Assembly (NCBI GenBank): GCA_016200125.1
Contig: JACQFK010000087.1
Coordinates: 1-22,701 of the forward strand
Reading direction: 5' to 3'
From: Planctomycetota bacterium
GTDB lineage: Bacteria > Planctomycetota > MHYJ01 > JACPRB01
DNA length: 22,701 bases
Shown one piece after another: positions 1-7,944 of the stretch. The translations under genes and the position numbers were made by a program. Within the stretch, counting starts at the first letter, position 1. The number at the start of each line of letters is the position of its first letter. The notes beneath the pieces are model-generated. The model was not told the origin of the DNA, searched no databases, and was given only the letters and a program-made list of their open reading frames with translations.

Positions 1-1
1 G

Positions 2-2473
2 CTCGAGAAGGCCTCGGGCGCGACGATCGGCGACCCCAAGAAGCCGCTCCTCGTCTCCGTCCGTTCGGGCGCCAAGGTCTCGATGCCCGGCATGATGGAC
101 ACGATCCTCAACCTGGGCCTCAACGACCAGACCGTCGAGGGCCTCGCGAAGCTCACGAGCAATCCGCGCTTCGCCTACGACTGCTACCGCCGCTTCCTCA
201 TGATGTTCTCCGACGTCGTCTTCGACGTCCCCAAGGGCGAGTTCGAGGAGCTCCTCCACAAGCGCAAGGAGGAGCGGAAGGTGAAGAGCGACACGGAGCT
301 CTCCGCCACCGACCTCAAGGACCTCTCCGGCCAGTTCAAGACCCACTTCATGAACCGCGCCAAGCGCGCCTTCCCCCAGGACACCTGGGAGCAGCTCTGC
401 CTCGCCCGCGACGCGGTGTTCCGTTCCTGGCAGAACCCGCGCGCGATCTCCTACCGCAAGATGAACAAGATTCCGGACGAGATGGGCACGGCCGTCAACG
501 TCCAGCTGATGGTGTTCGGCAACTCGGGCGACAAGTCGGGCACGGGCGTCGGCTTCACGCGCGACCCGAGCACCGGCGAGAACAAGTTCTACGGCGAGTT
601 CCTCATCAACGCGCAGGGCGAGGACGTGGTGGCCGGCGTCCGCACGCCCCAGCCGATCGCCAAGCTGCAGGAGACGATGCCCAAGGCCTACGAGCAGCTG
701 CACGCGATCACCAAGCGCCTCGAGAAGCACTACCGCGACATCCAGGACTTCGAGTTCACCGTACAGGACGAGAAGCTGTACATGCTCCAGACCCGGAGCG
801 GGAAGCGGACGGGCCACGCGGCGGTCCGCATCGCCGTCGAGATGGTGAAGGAGAAGCTGATCACGCAGGAGGAGGCGATCCTGCGCGTCGACCCGATGCA
901 GCTCAACCAGCTGCTCCACCCGATCTTCGACCCGGCCGAGCGGAAGAAGATCGGCGCGATCGCCAAGGGCCTCAACGCCTCCCCCGGCGCCGCCGCCGGG
1001 AAGGCCGCGTTCACCGCGGAGAAGGCCGTCGAGATGGCCGCGAAGGGTGAGCGCGTCGTCCTCGTCCGCGCCGAGACCTCCCCGGACGACATCGAGGGCA
1101 TGGCCGCGGCCAGGGGCGTCCTCACCGCCACGGGCGGCATGACCAGCCACGCGGCCGTCGTCGGCCGCCAGATGGGCAAGCCCTCGGTCGTCGGCTGCGC
1201 CGCGCTGCGGGTCGACGAGCACGCGGGCAGGGCCACGGCCGGGTCCGCCACGATCTCCGAAGGCGACTACGTCTCGATCGACGGGACGACGGGCGAGGTC
1301 TTCGCCGCCGACGTGCCCACGCGCGACTCCGAGATCCTCCAGATCCTCGCGGGGAAGATGAAGCCACAGGATTCGGAGACCTTCCAGTACTTCGACACCT
1401 TCATGAAGTGGGCGGACCAGGTCCGCACCCTGAAAGTCCGCGCGAACGCGGACATCCCGCGGGACGCGAAGGCCGCCGTGGCGCTGGGAGCCGAGGGCAT
1501 CGGCCTCTGCCGCACGGAGCACATGTTCTTCGCGCCCGACCGGCTGCCCGTCGTGCAGCGGATGATCCTCGCCACCACCGAGGAGGAGCGGAAGGCGGCG
1601 CTCAAGGAGCTCCTGCCCTTCCAGCGCGAGGACTTCAAGGGGCTCTTCGACGTCATGAAGGGCAAGCCCGTCACGATCCGCACGCTCGACCCGCCCCTGC
1701 ACGAGTTCCTCCCCAAGCGCGAGGAGCTGATGGTCGACGTCGCGCTCGGCAAGAACAAGGAGGAAAACGAGCGCCTGCTCAAGCGGGTGAACGAGCTGCA
1801 CGAGTTCAACCCGATGATGGGCCTCCGCGGCTGCCGCCTGGGCATCGTCTTCCCCGAGATCACCGCCATGCAGGCGGAGGCGATCTTCGAGGCGGCGCTC
1901 GACGTCGGCAACGTCGTGCCCGAGGTGATGATCCCCCTGGTCGGCACGGTCGCCGAGCTCAAGAACCAGAAGGAGGTCGTCGTCCGGGTGGCCGAGGAGG
2001 TCTTCAAGCGGCGGGGCAAGCGGCTGAAGTACCTCGTGGGCACGATGATCGAGGTGCCGCGCGCCGCGGTGGTGGCGGACGAGATCGCGACGGAAGCGGA
2101 GTTCTTCTCGTTCGGCACGAACGACCTGACGCAGATGACCTTCGGCTTCTCCCGCGACGACGCGGGCAAGTTCCTGCTCCCCTACGTGGACAAGAAGATC
2201 CTGCCGGTCGATCCCTTCGTGTCGATCGATCAGGTGGGCGTGGGCGGGCTGGTGAAGGGCGCCGTGGTGAAGGGCCGCTCGGTGCGGGACGGGATGAAGA
2301 TCGGCGTCTGCGGCGAGCACGGCGGAGACCCCGATTCGGTGATCTTCTTCCACAACGCCGGGCTGGATTACGTCTCCTGCTCGCCCTACCGGCTGCCGAT
2401 CGCGCGGCTGGCGGCGGCCCACGCGGTGCTCAAGGCGAGGGCCAACGGGAAGGCCAAGAAGTCCAGGAAATAG
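2..2473 (+). CDS. ppdK: Pyruvate, phosphate dikinase, 5'-truncated by window edge
   Basis: This enzyme interconverts pyruvate + ATP + Pi with PEP + AMP + PPi in the cytoplasm, linking glycolysis and gluconeogenesis. The reading frame is open from base 2, so the start lies upstream; 823 codons are present, against about 880-900 in the family, so roughly 60-80 N-terminal residues are missing. Visible family motifs are [19 protein letters not shown] at the left edge, the phosphohistidine site [10 protein letters not shown] with its His codon at 1148-1150, the PEP-site [10 protein letters not shown] (about 1678), and the C-terminal [10 protein letters not shown] with the catalytic Cys codon at 2309-2311. 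All three domains (nucleotide-binding, phosphohistidine swivel, PEP/pyruvate barrel) are represented and intact. The C-terminus ends in a short lysine-rich tail (KAKKSRK). It appears to be a stand-alone housekeeping gene, followed by a strong hairpin. PEP synthase and enzyme I are excluded by the MPGMMDT and [10 protein letters not shown] motifs. Confidence 0.97.
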   Translation, partial: LEKASGATIGDPKKPLLVSVRSGAKVSMPGMMDTILNLGLNDQTVEGLAKLTSNPRFAYDCYRRFLMMFSDVVFDVPKGEFEELLHKRKEERKVKSDTELSATDLKDLSGQFKTHFMNRAKRAFPQDTWEQLCLARDAVFRSWQNPRAISYRKMNKIPDEMGTAVNVQLMVFGNSGDKSGTGVGFTRDPSTGENKFYGEFLINAQGEDVVAGVRTPQPIAKLQETMPKAYEQLHAITKRLEKHYRDIQDFEFTVQDEKLYMLQTRSGKRTGHAAVRIAVEMVKEKLITQEEAILRVDPMQLNQLLHPIFDPAERKKIGAIAKGLNASPGAAAGKAAFTAEKAVEMAAKGERVVLVRAETSPDDIEGMAAARGVLTATGGMTSHAAVVGRQMGKPSVVGCAALRVDEHAGRATAGSATISEGDYVSIDGTTGEVFAADVPTRDSEILQILAGKMKPQDSETFQYFDTFMKWADQVRTLKVRANADIPRDAKAAVALGAEGIGLCRTEHMFFAPDRLPVVQRMILATTEEERKAALKELLPFQREDFKGLFDVMKGKPVTIRTLDPPLHEFLPKREELMVDVALGKNKEENERLLKRVNELHEFNPMMGLRGCRLGIVFPEITAMQAEAIFEAALDVGNVVPEVMIPLVGTVAELKNQKEVVVRVAEEVFKRRGKRLKYLVGTMIEVPRAAVVADEIATEAEFFSFGTNDLTQMTFGFSRDDAGKFLLPYVDKKILPVDPFVSIDQVGVGGLVKGAVVKGRSVRDGMKIGVCGEHGGDPDSVIFFHNAGLDYVSCSPYRLPIARLAAAHAVLKARANGKAKKSRK

Positions 2474-2483
2474 CTTTATATTC

Positions 2484-2514
2484 GGCCGGGGCTCCCGTTC
2501 GGGGAGCCCCGGCC
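2484..2514 (+). terminator. Perfect 13-bp GC hairpin after ppdK
   Basis: GGCCGGGGCTCCC (2484-2496) pairs perfectly with GGGAGCCCCGGCC (2502-2514) around a 5-nt GTTCG loop, starting 10 nt after the ppdK stop. No U-tract follows, so it is a GC-type terminator or RNA-stabilising hairpin rather than a classical intrinsic terminator. A TATATT sequence (2477-2482) lies just upstream. If that were a -10, the hairpin would instead sit in the leader of the next gene. Confidence 0.6.
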
Positions 2515-2526
2515 CGTATCAACAAC

Positions 2527-2886
2527 ATGACCGAGACGCTGACGATGAAATCGGGCGGGCTGGACGCGCGGCGCTACTTCCGGCGCTGGGGCCGGAACGA
2601 GGTCAACCTGCCGGCGAAGGTCGAGATCCTCACGGGGCAGGGGAGGAAGTTCACGGGGGGGACCGCGGTGATCCGCGACGTCAGCCTCCGGGGGGCGCTG
2701 CTGACCCAGATCAAGCTCAAGAAGAGCTGCCTGCCGGCCGCCAACTTCAAGGTCCGGCTGACCTTCAGTTCGACCAAGTACAAGGGGATAGGGGCGCTCT
2801 GCCGTCCCATCCGCTTCGGCCGCGGGGAGGCCTTCGAGCTGGCCGTGGAGTTCGAGGACTTCTGGGCGCAGACGGCGGCCGAGTAG
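2527..2886 (+). CDS. Small PilZ-domain protein (putative c-di-GMP receptor)
   Basis: A 119-residue protein that is essentially one PilZ domain. Overlapping RxxxR candidates lie at R15-R19 and R19-R23 (RRYFRRWGR), and the second-strand motif DxSxxG is at D51-V-S-L-R-G56. These two motifs form the c-di-GMP site in PilZ proteins, so ligand binding is plausible. No enzymatic or membrane part is attached, so it would act as a cytoplasmic adaptor. ATG at 2527 is the first start after the ppdK hairpin that leaves the domain intact; the frame is open far upstream, but that part overlaps ppdK in another frame and is spurious. No Shine-Dalgarno is visible. The gene immediately precedes the PATAN/Mgl block, which fits a link between c-di-GMP and surface behaviour, but that link is inferred from position only. 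Confidence 0.8.
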   Translation: MTETLTMKSGGLDARRYFRRWGRNEVNLPAKVEILTGQGRKFTGGTAVIRDVSLRGALLTQIKLKKSCLPAANFKVRLTFSSTKYKGIGALCRPIRFGRGEAFELAVEFEDFWAQTAAE

Positions 2887-2888
2887 GG

Positions 2889-3014
2889 AACTCCCAAGCC
2901 CCAACTCCCAATAGAATCCCACCCCCCAAACCCTGACAGAGTAGCCCTGCCCGCGAGTCTCCCGGCTGATGGGTTGAGATTTGGGATTTCATTGAGAGTT
3001 GGGAGTGGGGAGTT
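2889..3014. repeat. Long imperfect inverted repeat in the 280-bp spacer
   Basis: The gene-free stretch 2887-3166 is less GC-rich than its surroundings. The left arm (2889-2933, beginning AACTCCC and containing AATAGAATCCCA) is the imperfect reverse complement of 2971-3014 (containing GGGATTTCATTGAGAGTTGG and ending GGGAGTT). Over the outer 33 nt about 27-28 positions pair, followed by a mismatched patch and a final AACCC/GGGTT match. The loop is about 37 nt. The right side continues into G/T-rich repeats (TTGGAAATTGGGAAATTGGG, about 3045-3064). It could be a MITE-like or REP-like element, a transcript-end structure, or a matrix for a regulator. No ORF in it looks real. Confidence 0.6.
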
Positions 3015-3044
3015 TCGGGGTTTCGGGAGTTTTCGCAGGGTCTC

Positions 3045-3073
3045 TTGGAAATTGGGAAATTGGGCGATATCCT
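3045..3073 (+). promoter_or_regulatory. Putative sigma70 promoter for the PATAN-PQQ gene
   Basis: TTGGAA (3045-3050), a 17-nt spacer and TATCCT (3068-3073), each 4/6 to consensus. The predicted transcript start is near 3080, giving a leader of about 85 nt. An AAGGAGG at 3131-3137 lies about 30 nt before the ATG, too far to act as the ribosome site. It might serve an unseen upstream start, but a TGA (3158-3160) interrupts the gene frame. Confidence 0.4.
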
Positions 3074-3166
3074 TATTCGGATTCCGGTGCGGAGCGGCCC
3101 TGCATCGGCACCCCTTGTCTGGGGCGGTACAAGGAGGGGAGAGCGTCCGCGGGACCCTGAAAACGC

Positions 3167-6100
3167 ATGCCATTCAAGGGTGACCTTTCGACGATCGGGC
3201 TCGGCGAGGTCTTTCAAATGATCTCCATGAGCCAGAAGGAAGGCACGCTCATCGTCCAGGACTCCGACAGCCGCAAGTGCGTGTTCTTCGGCGTGAGCGG
3301 CGTCCAGCTCCTCTCCTCGGGCCGACGCAAGGGCATGAAGGTCGGCGACATGCTCCTCCGCGCGGGGAAGGTCACCGAGGGCCAGCTCGAGGACGCCCTC
3401 GAGAACGGGCGCATCCAGAAAAAGAAGGTCGGCGAGGTCCTCGTCGAAAGCGGCGTCGTCTCCGAGGACGAGGTCAAGCAGATCGTCCGGGAGCAGATCG
3501 AGGAGGAGATCTACGACCTCTTCCTCTGGAAGAAGGCGGATTTCGAGTTCGTCGAAGGCCCGGCCGCGGAGGAGCTGAAGGACCCCGAGGCGCAGGTCAC
3601 GCAGCTGTCCTTCGACGTGAACGGCCTGCTGCTGGAGGCGGTGCGCCGGGCCGACGAGTGGGCGGTCATCAACCAGTCCATCCCCTCCATCGACTCGATC
3701 TTCACGTTCGTCTCGGAAAGCGACCGGCACGAGGAGGACAAGTCCGCGCCCGACGCGTCCAAGCGGGTCTACCGACTCATCGACGGCCGCATTCCGATCT
3801 CGGAGATCGTCGAGAACATCGGGGTCTCGAAGTTCGACGTGTGCAAGGTCCTCGTCGACCTCTACAACCGGGGGCGGATCCGCCTGCTCACGGTGCCGGA
3901 GACGATGGAGCTGGCGGTCAAGCGGATGTCGGAGTCCGGGGGCCGGGAGCGGGGGATGCGGATGTACCTCGCCGCGGCCGCGCAGGCGCCGACGGACGCC
4001 AAGGTCCTCTCCCAGGTCGCCAAGTTCCTCGAGGGCGAGGGGCTGGGGAAGGAGGCCTCGACCTACCACGTGAAGGCGGGCCGGATCTTCATGGAGCTGG
4101 GGGACCTGGACCGCGCGATGGATCACATGCAGCGGGCCGCCGCCGCGAACCCCGACGATCCCCAGATCATGATGGGGCTCTTCGAGGTTCACGCGGCCGC
4201 CGGCAACCTCGAGGAGGGGAAGAAGCTCGCCAAGATCCTGGTCGCCCAGGCGCTGATGACGCCCGACCTGCCCCGCTCCCGCGCGCTCTGCGACCGCATC
4301 CTCAACGCCGATCCGGCCGACATGGAGTTCCGGGTCTACCGGGCCAAGACGCTCCACCGCTCGAACCTGAAGAAGGAGCTGGCCGAGGACCTGGACTACA
4401 TCAAGAAGAACATGCCGGTCGACCAGAACGAGGCGGAGAAGATCGAGCGGGAGCTCCGCGAGATCCTGGTCAAGCGGCCCTCCTCGGTCCATCCCAAGCC
4501 CCAGTCGGGCTCCGCGGCCCCGCCCAGGACGAAGGGCGGCCGGAGCAAGCTGCCGCTGGTCGCCGCGCTGCTGCTCCTGGTCGGCGCCGCCGGCGCGGCC
4601 GGCTACTACGAGATGACGGCGAAGAAGGACCTCGACCTCGAGATGGAAGCGGCGCGCGACTACGCCGCGGACTTCAAGTTCTCCAAGGCCCGCGAGGGGA
4701 TCGACCGCTTCATCGAGAAGAACTTCAGCCCGAAGCAGAAGGACCGGGCCCGCGCCTTCCTGAGGGAGCTCGAAGCGAAGCAGTCGACCTGGGAGAAGGA
4801 CAAGAAGGACCGGGCGGACGCGGAGCGCCGCGAGGCCCTCGAGCGCATGAAGGCGCTCCTCATCGTCATCGAGGACGACCGGCAGAACCGCCCCGCGAAC
4901 GCGCTCCAGAAAGCGCACGAGCTGCGCGACTTCGCGGAGAAGAACAAGGACCAGGAGTACATGAAGAAGGCCGAGGAACTGGCCCAGGCGCTGGAGAAGT
5001 ACCTCGGCGAGGCCCTGAATCTCAAGACCCGGGCGGACGGTCTGGAGAAGGAGGGGAAGCTCCGGGACGCCGCGCTGCTCATCGACAAGCTGCTCACCGA
5101 GTTCCCGAACACCGACCCCGCTCGCTACGCCCTCTACCCGATCGAGATCGCAACGCGGCCCGAGGGCGTCAAAGTGACCAGCGTGCGCAGCGGGATCCAG
5201 CTGGGCCTGACCGGCGCGGCTCCGCTGCGCTACCGCATGAAGCCCACCGAGGCGGTGCGCCTGCTCTTCGAGAAGCAGGGCTATGCGAGCGTCGAGCGGG
5301 ACGTGAAGGACAAGAGCGTGGGCCGCATCCAGGTGGAGCTCACCGAGAAGCGGGAGCAGTGGATCCTGCCGCTCGGCGTGTCGGTCAGCTCGCCGCCCCT
5401 GGTGATGGGGGACAGCGTGCTGGTCGCCGGCGGGAGCCGCCTCTTCGCGGTGCGGACCAACCCCAAGCGGATGGACTGGTTCGAACCCTTCGACGGCCCG
5501 ATCGAAGGGGGGCCGAAGCTCGCCGGCGAGCGCGTCTACGTGGGGACTTCCTCGAACGGGCTCTATGCGATCGATCCCCGGGCGAAGGAGAAGCGTCAGC
5601 TCTGGCGCTACGACGCGGGCGACCGGGTCGGCGGGACGCCGGGCGTCTCCTCCGACGGGGCGACCGTGTACGTCGGCACGATCGACCGCTCCCTCCACGC
5701 GGTCCGGGCCTCCTCGGGCGAGTTCATCTGGAAGAGGGAGATGCCCGCCGAGGTCCGCGTGGAGCCCCTGGCGATGGACGCCCTGATGATCGTCGCCTGC
5801 TCGGACGGGACCCTGATCGGCCTCAAGGGGGCGCGCCCCGAGGACGAGGTCTGGCGCTTCCGCATGGACGGCGCGCCCGGGCCGATGACCCTGACGGACG
5901 GCAGGCTCTACGTGTCCGGCTCGGACAACACGCTCTACGCCCTCGACCCCCTGAAGGGGACCAAGCTGTGGAGCCGGGTGCTGTCGTCGATGGTCACGGG
6001 AAGGGTGGCCTGCGTCAACGGCACCGTCTGTGCGGCCCTGCGGGAAGGCAAGGTCCACTTCCTGACGGCGGCGACGGGCGCGCCGCAATTGACCTTCGAG

Positions 6101-6313
6101 GCCTCGGGCCCCATCCAGGGGGGCGTGAGCGTGTCGGGCACGCTGGTGCTCTTCGGGAGCGACGACCAGTACGTGTACGCCTTCGACCTGTCCCTGCGGT
6201 CGCTCGCCTGGCGGCTGAAGGTCAAGGGCCGGGTGAAGCTGGCCCCCGCGGCGGGGAACGCCGCGGCTTATATCGGCAACGACGAGGGGCTCTACGCAGT
6301 CGAGCTCAATTGA
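3167..6313 (+). CDS. Bitopic PATAN/DUF4388-TPR-TM-PEGA-PQQ propeller protein
   Basis: A 1048-residue membrane protein. Residues 1-140 match the PATAN (DUF4388) domain (GDLSTIGLGEVFQMIS start, GxxLLxAGKVTxxQL-like repeats). Residues about 250-430 form TPR-like helical repeats. RTKGGRSK followed by a hydrophobic segment at 462-481 is a single membrane helix with a positive-inside N-side, so PATAN/TPR should be cytoplasmic. Outside lie a charged coiled coil (about 485-650), a PEGA-like domain (about 659-730, beginning IEIATRPEGV) and a PQQ-type beta-propeller (about 732-1048) with repeated GxxLYALDP-like blades (LYAIDP, LYALDP, VYAFDL). PATAN proteins are known associates of Roadblock/Ras-like GTPase systems, and the TPR-Roadblock, MglA and MglB genes follow. 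I infer a transmembrane scaffold or sensor linking an envelope ligand to the GTPase module. An in-frame TGA two codons before ATG 3167 fixes the start. The two huge overlapping frames (one on each strand) are shadows. Confidence 0.85.
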   Translation: MPFKGDLSTIGLGEVFQMISMSQKEGTLIVQDSDSRKCVFFGVSGVQLLSSGRRKGMKVGDMLLRAGKVTEGQLEDALENGRIQKKKVGEVLVESGVVSEDEVKQIVREQIEEEIYDLFLWKKADFEFVEGPAAEELKDPEAQVTQLSFDVNGLLLEAVRRADEWAVINQSIPSIDSIFTFVSESDRHEEDKSAPDASKRVYRLIDGRIPISEIVENIGVSKFDVCKVLVDLYNRGRIRLLTVPETMELAVKRMSESGGRERGMRMYLAAAAQAPTDAKVLSQVAKFLEGEGLGKEASTYHVKAGRIFMELGDLDRAMDHMQRAAAANPDDPQIMMGLFEVHAAAGNLEEGKKLAKILVAQALMTPDLPRSRALCDRILNADPADMEFRVYRAKTLHRSNLKKELAEDLDYIKKNMPVDQNEAEKIERELREILVKRPSSVHPKPQSGSAAPPRTKGGRSKLPLVAALLLLVGAAGAAGYYEMTAKKDLDLEMEAARDYAADFKFSKAREGIDRFIEKNFSPKQKDRARAFLRELEAKQSTWEKDKKDRADAERREALERMKALLIVIEDDRQNRPANALQKAHELRDFAEKNKDQEYMKKAEELAQALEKYLGEALNLKTRADGLEKEGKLRDAALLIDKLLTEFPNTDPARYALYPIEIATRPEGVKVTSVRSGIQLGLTGAAPLRYRMKPTEAVRLLFEKQGYASVERDVKDKSVGRIQVELTEKREQWILPLGVSVSSPPLVMGDSVLVAGGSRLFAVRTNPKRMDWFEPFDGPIEGGPKLAGERVYVGTSSNGLYAIDPRAKEKRQLWRYDAGDRVGGTPGVSSDGATVYVGTIDRSLHAVRASSGEFIWKREMPAEVRVEPLAMDALMIVACSDGTLIGLKGARPEDEVWRFRMDGAPGPMTLTDGRLYVSGSDNTLYALDPLKGTKLWSRVLSSMVTGRVACVNGTVCAALREGKVHFLTAATGAPQLTFEASGPIQGGVSVSGTLVLFGSDDQYVYAFDLSLRSLAWRLKVKGRVKLAPAAGNAAAYIGNDEGLYAVELN

Positions 6314-6346
6314 ACGGGCCCCAGGGCCCCGGGGTTGGTGATTCTT

Positions 6347-6376
6347 TTGACAGATTCGGGCGGGGTGAGGTAAACT
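6347..6376 (+). promoter_or_regulatory. sigma70-type promoter upstream of TPR-Roadblock gene
   Basis: TTGACA (6347-6352, perfect -35), 18-nt spacer, TAAACT (6371-6376, 4/6). The predicted start is around 6383, just before the GGAGG ribosome site at 6387-6391. It lies 33 nt after the stop of the PATAN-PQQ gene. Confidence 0.65.
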
Positions 6377-6386
6377 CCAAACGCTC

Positions 6387-6391
6387 GGAGG
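6387..6391 (+). promoter_or_regulatory. Shine-Dalgarno GGAGG deciding between two adjacent ATGs
   Basis: GGAGG is followed by AATGAATG. The ATG at 6393 is out of frame; the ATG at 6397 has 5-nt spacing and opens the TPR-Roadblock gene. Confidence 0.7.
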
Positions 6392-6396
6392 AATGA

Positions 6397-7512
6397 ATGG
6401 GGCTTTTTGACGGCACGAAGCGGCGCCAGCTCAACGACCTTGAACGCGAGGTCCTCGCGAACCCCACGCCGCAGAACATGGTCTCGCTGATCGAGCGCTA
6501 CATGGCCGCGGGCGACGAGGCCAAGGCGCTCGAGATGGCCCGCAAGGCGATCGAAAAGTTTCCGAACAGCGAGAAGGCCCAGACCACCTACCAGAACGTC
6601 CGCCGCCTCCAGCTCCAGGCGGAGATCACCGAGATCAGCAAGGCGCTGCGCCGCAGCCCGGGCAAGTCCCTCTACGAGCGGCTGGCGTCCATCTACCACA
6701 GCGAACTGGGCAACCGGACCAAGGCCTTCGAGACGGCGCTCGAGGGGCTGGCCAAGTTCCCCCAGAGCGACGGCCTCCACCTGATCTCCGGCCTGATCCG
6801 GATGGACCGCTTCCACACCGACTTCCTGGCGAACGACTTCAGCGAGGCCATCCACCACTTCGAGAAGGCGGCCTCGATCAACGCGAACAACTACAAGAGC
6901 CTGGTCAACCTCGCGAGGCTGTTTGCGGAGGCGGGGGCCTTCTACAAGTCCAAGCCCATTCTCGAGCAGGTCCTGCGGGCGAACCCGGGCGACACGAATG
7001 CCGAGTCGCTGCTCCGCTTCATCGCGGAGAACCTCGCCAAGGCGGTGCCCAGCCTGGACGACGCGGTCGCCGAGATCGAGACCCGGCGCGAACTGTCGCC
7101 GGAGGGCGAGACGGTCCGGCGCATCTTCGACTCCCACGCGGGGGCCTCGGCCGCCCAGGTCGACCGGACGAAGCTCGAGGCCTTCCTCGTCGGCTTCGAG
7201 ACCATGAATGGCTACAAGTGCTCGGCGGTCCTCACGCGCGACGGCCAGCAGTACGCCTCGCACACCCGGGGCATGGTGCCCAAGGACCGCTTCACCAAGT
7301 TCCTCCAGGACATCTACGGCTGCTCGGAGGACGCCTCCCGAAAAATGGATATCGGGACCTTCGTGAGCGGCGAGCTGGACACGTCGCTGGGCCGCGTGGC
7401 GATGACGGAGTGGAAGGGCTACGTCATGGGCATCCTGGCGGACGCCCCCGCGAAGAAGGAAGACCTGAACGCCGCGGTCGAGAAATTCGTCTCGTTGCTC
7501 TCGGTGGGATAA
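6397..7512 (+). CDS. TPR protein with C-terminal Roadblock/LC7-like domain
   Basis: A 371-residue soluble protein. Residues about 25-230 are helical repeats with TPR character (AKALEMARKAIEKFPN, KAFETALEGLAKFPQS, EAIHHFEKAASINANN, SKPILEQVLRANPG). Residues about 258-371 resemble a Roadblock/LC7 fold: a helix (KLEAFLVGFETM), a strand with a turn (SAVLTRDGQQYA), a long helix, and a final hydrophobic strand and helix (GYVMGILADAP...FVSLL). Roadblock proteins dimerise and act as regulators of Ras-like GTPases, so this is probably a partner or scaffold of the MglA encoded downstream, acting in the cytoplasm. It has its own TTGACA promoter and GGAGG site. Only 7 nt separate it from the next Roadblock gene, so the two are probably co-transcribed. 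TPR assignment is solid; the Roadblock call is by pattern and slightly less certain. Confidence 0.8.
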   Translation: MGLFDGTKRRQLNDLEREVLANPTPQNMVSLIERYMAAGDEAKALEMARKAIEKFPNSEKAQTTYQNVRRLQLQAEITEISKALRRSPGKSLYERLASIYHSELGNRTKAFETALEGLAKFPQSDGLHLISGLIRMDRFHTDFLANDFSEAIHHFEKAASINANNYKSLVNLARLFAEAGAFYKSKPILEQVLRANPGDTNAESLLRFIAENLAKAVPSLDDAVAEIETRRELSPEGETVRRIFDSHAGASAAQVDRTKLEAFLVGFETMNGYKCSAVLTRDGQQYASHTRGMVPKDRFTKFLQDIYGCSEDASRKMDIGTFVSGELDTSLGRVAMTEWKGYVMGILADAPAKKEDLNAAVEKFVSLLSVG

Positions 7513-7519
7513 CAGGGAC

Positions 7520-7870
7520 ATGAAAGACGTCCTCGTCAACCTGAACAAGGAAGTCGGCGTCAAGGGGTCGATGATCGTCACCCGCGACGGCGTGGTGGTG
7601 GCGCAGGAGATCCTGCCGCCGCTGAACGGCGACATGGTTGCGGCGATCGCGTCCAACTCCATCCAGCGGGTCAACGCGTCCCTCCGGGAGCTGGGCGCGA
7701 ACAACTTCTCGCGCTACCTGTTCAACTCCACTTACGGGAAGATGATCTTTACCGAGACGGGAGACGCCTACCTGGTGGTGGTGCTGGACAAGCACATCAA
7801 CATCGATTTCACGATGCTCGCGGTGGCCTCCGCGGCCAGGAAGATCAAGAACCTGGGGAGCATGGCATGA
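7520..7870 (+). CDS. Minimal Roadblock/LC7 domain protein
   Basis: A 116-residue protein consisting of one Roadblock/LC7 domain: a first helix (VLVNLNKEVG), GSMIVTRDGVVVAQE strand-turn-strand, the helix GDMVAAIASNSIQRVN, strands YGKMIFTETGDAYLVVVLD, and a closing helix. The lengths and the V-T-R-D-G turn fit the family. It is expected to homodimerise or pair with the upstream TPR-Roadblock protein and to bind a Ras-like GTPase. It differs clearly from the MglB-like protein encoded at 9018, so it is not a recent duplicate. It follows its neighbour by 7 nt, has only a poor ribosome site (AGGGA next to the ATG), and is probably translated by coupling. A hairpin follows the stop. Confidence 0.85.
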   Translation: MKDVLVNLNKEVGVKGSMIVTRDGVVVAQEILPPLNGDMVAAIASNSIQRVNASLRELGANNFSRYLFNSTYGKMIFTETGDAYLVVVLDKHINIDFTMLAVASAARKIKNLGSMA

Positions 7871-7873
7871 AGC

Positions 7874-7895
7874 CGCCCGGACCGGTTTCCGGGCG
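7874..7895 (+). terminator. Hairpin after the Roadblock gene
   Basis: CGCCCGGA (7874-7881) pairs with TCCGGGCG (7888-7895) around a 6-nt loop, directly after the Roadblock stop and just before the mglA promoter. There is no U-tract, so termination is plausible but unproven. Confidence 0.45.
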
Positions 7896-7900
7896 CGGCG

Positions 7901-7929
7901 TTGACAGGGTGGGATTCGCGGGGTAATAT
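7901..7929 (+). promoter_or_regulatory. sigma70 promoter of mglA, nearly leaderless
   Basis: TTGACA (7901-7906), a 17-nt spacer and TAATAT (7924-7929). The predicted transcript start is about 7936, leaving only about 9 nt before ATG 7945 and no Shine-Dalgarno. Confidence 0.65.
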
Positions 7930-7944
7930 TCACGCGCTACACCA

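Noticed and set aside
2765..6088. 1107-codon open frame on the minus strand
   Set aside because: It lies antisense to the PATAN-PQQ gene, has Arg/Leu/His/Asp-rich composition with no domain pattern, and is a GC-bias shadow.
6314..6335. GGGCCC/CCCCGGGG palindromic run as a terminator
   Set aside because: The possible stems are very short or leave a 2-nt loop, so no credible hairpin forms.
3277..6396. 1039-codon open frame on + overlapping the PATAN-PQQ gene
   Set aside because: Arg/Gly/Pro-rich composition with no recognisable motif; the other frame carries all the domains.
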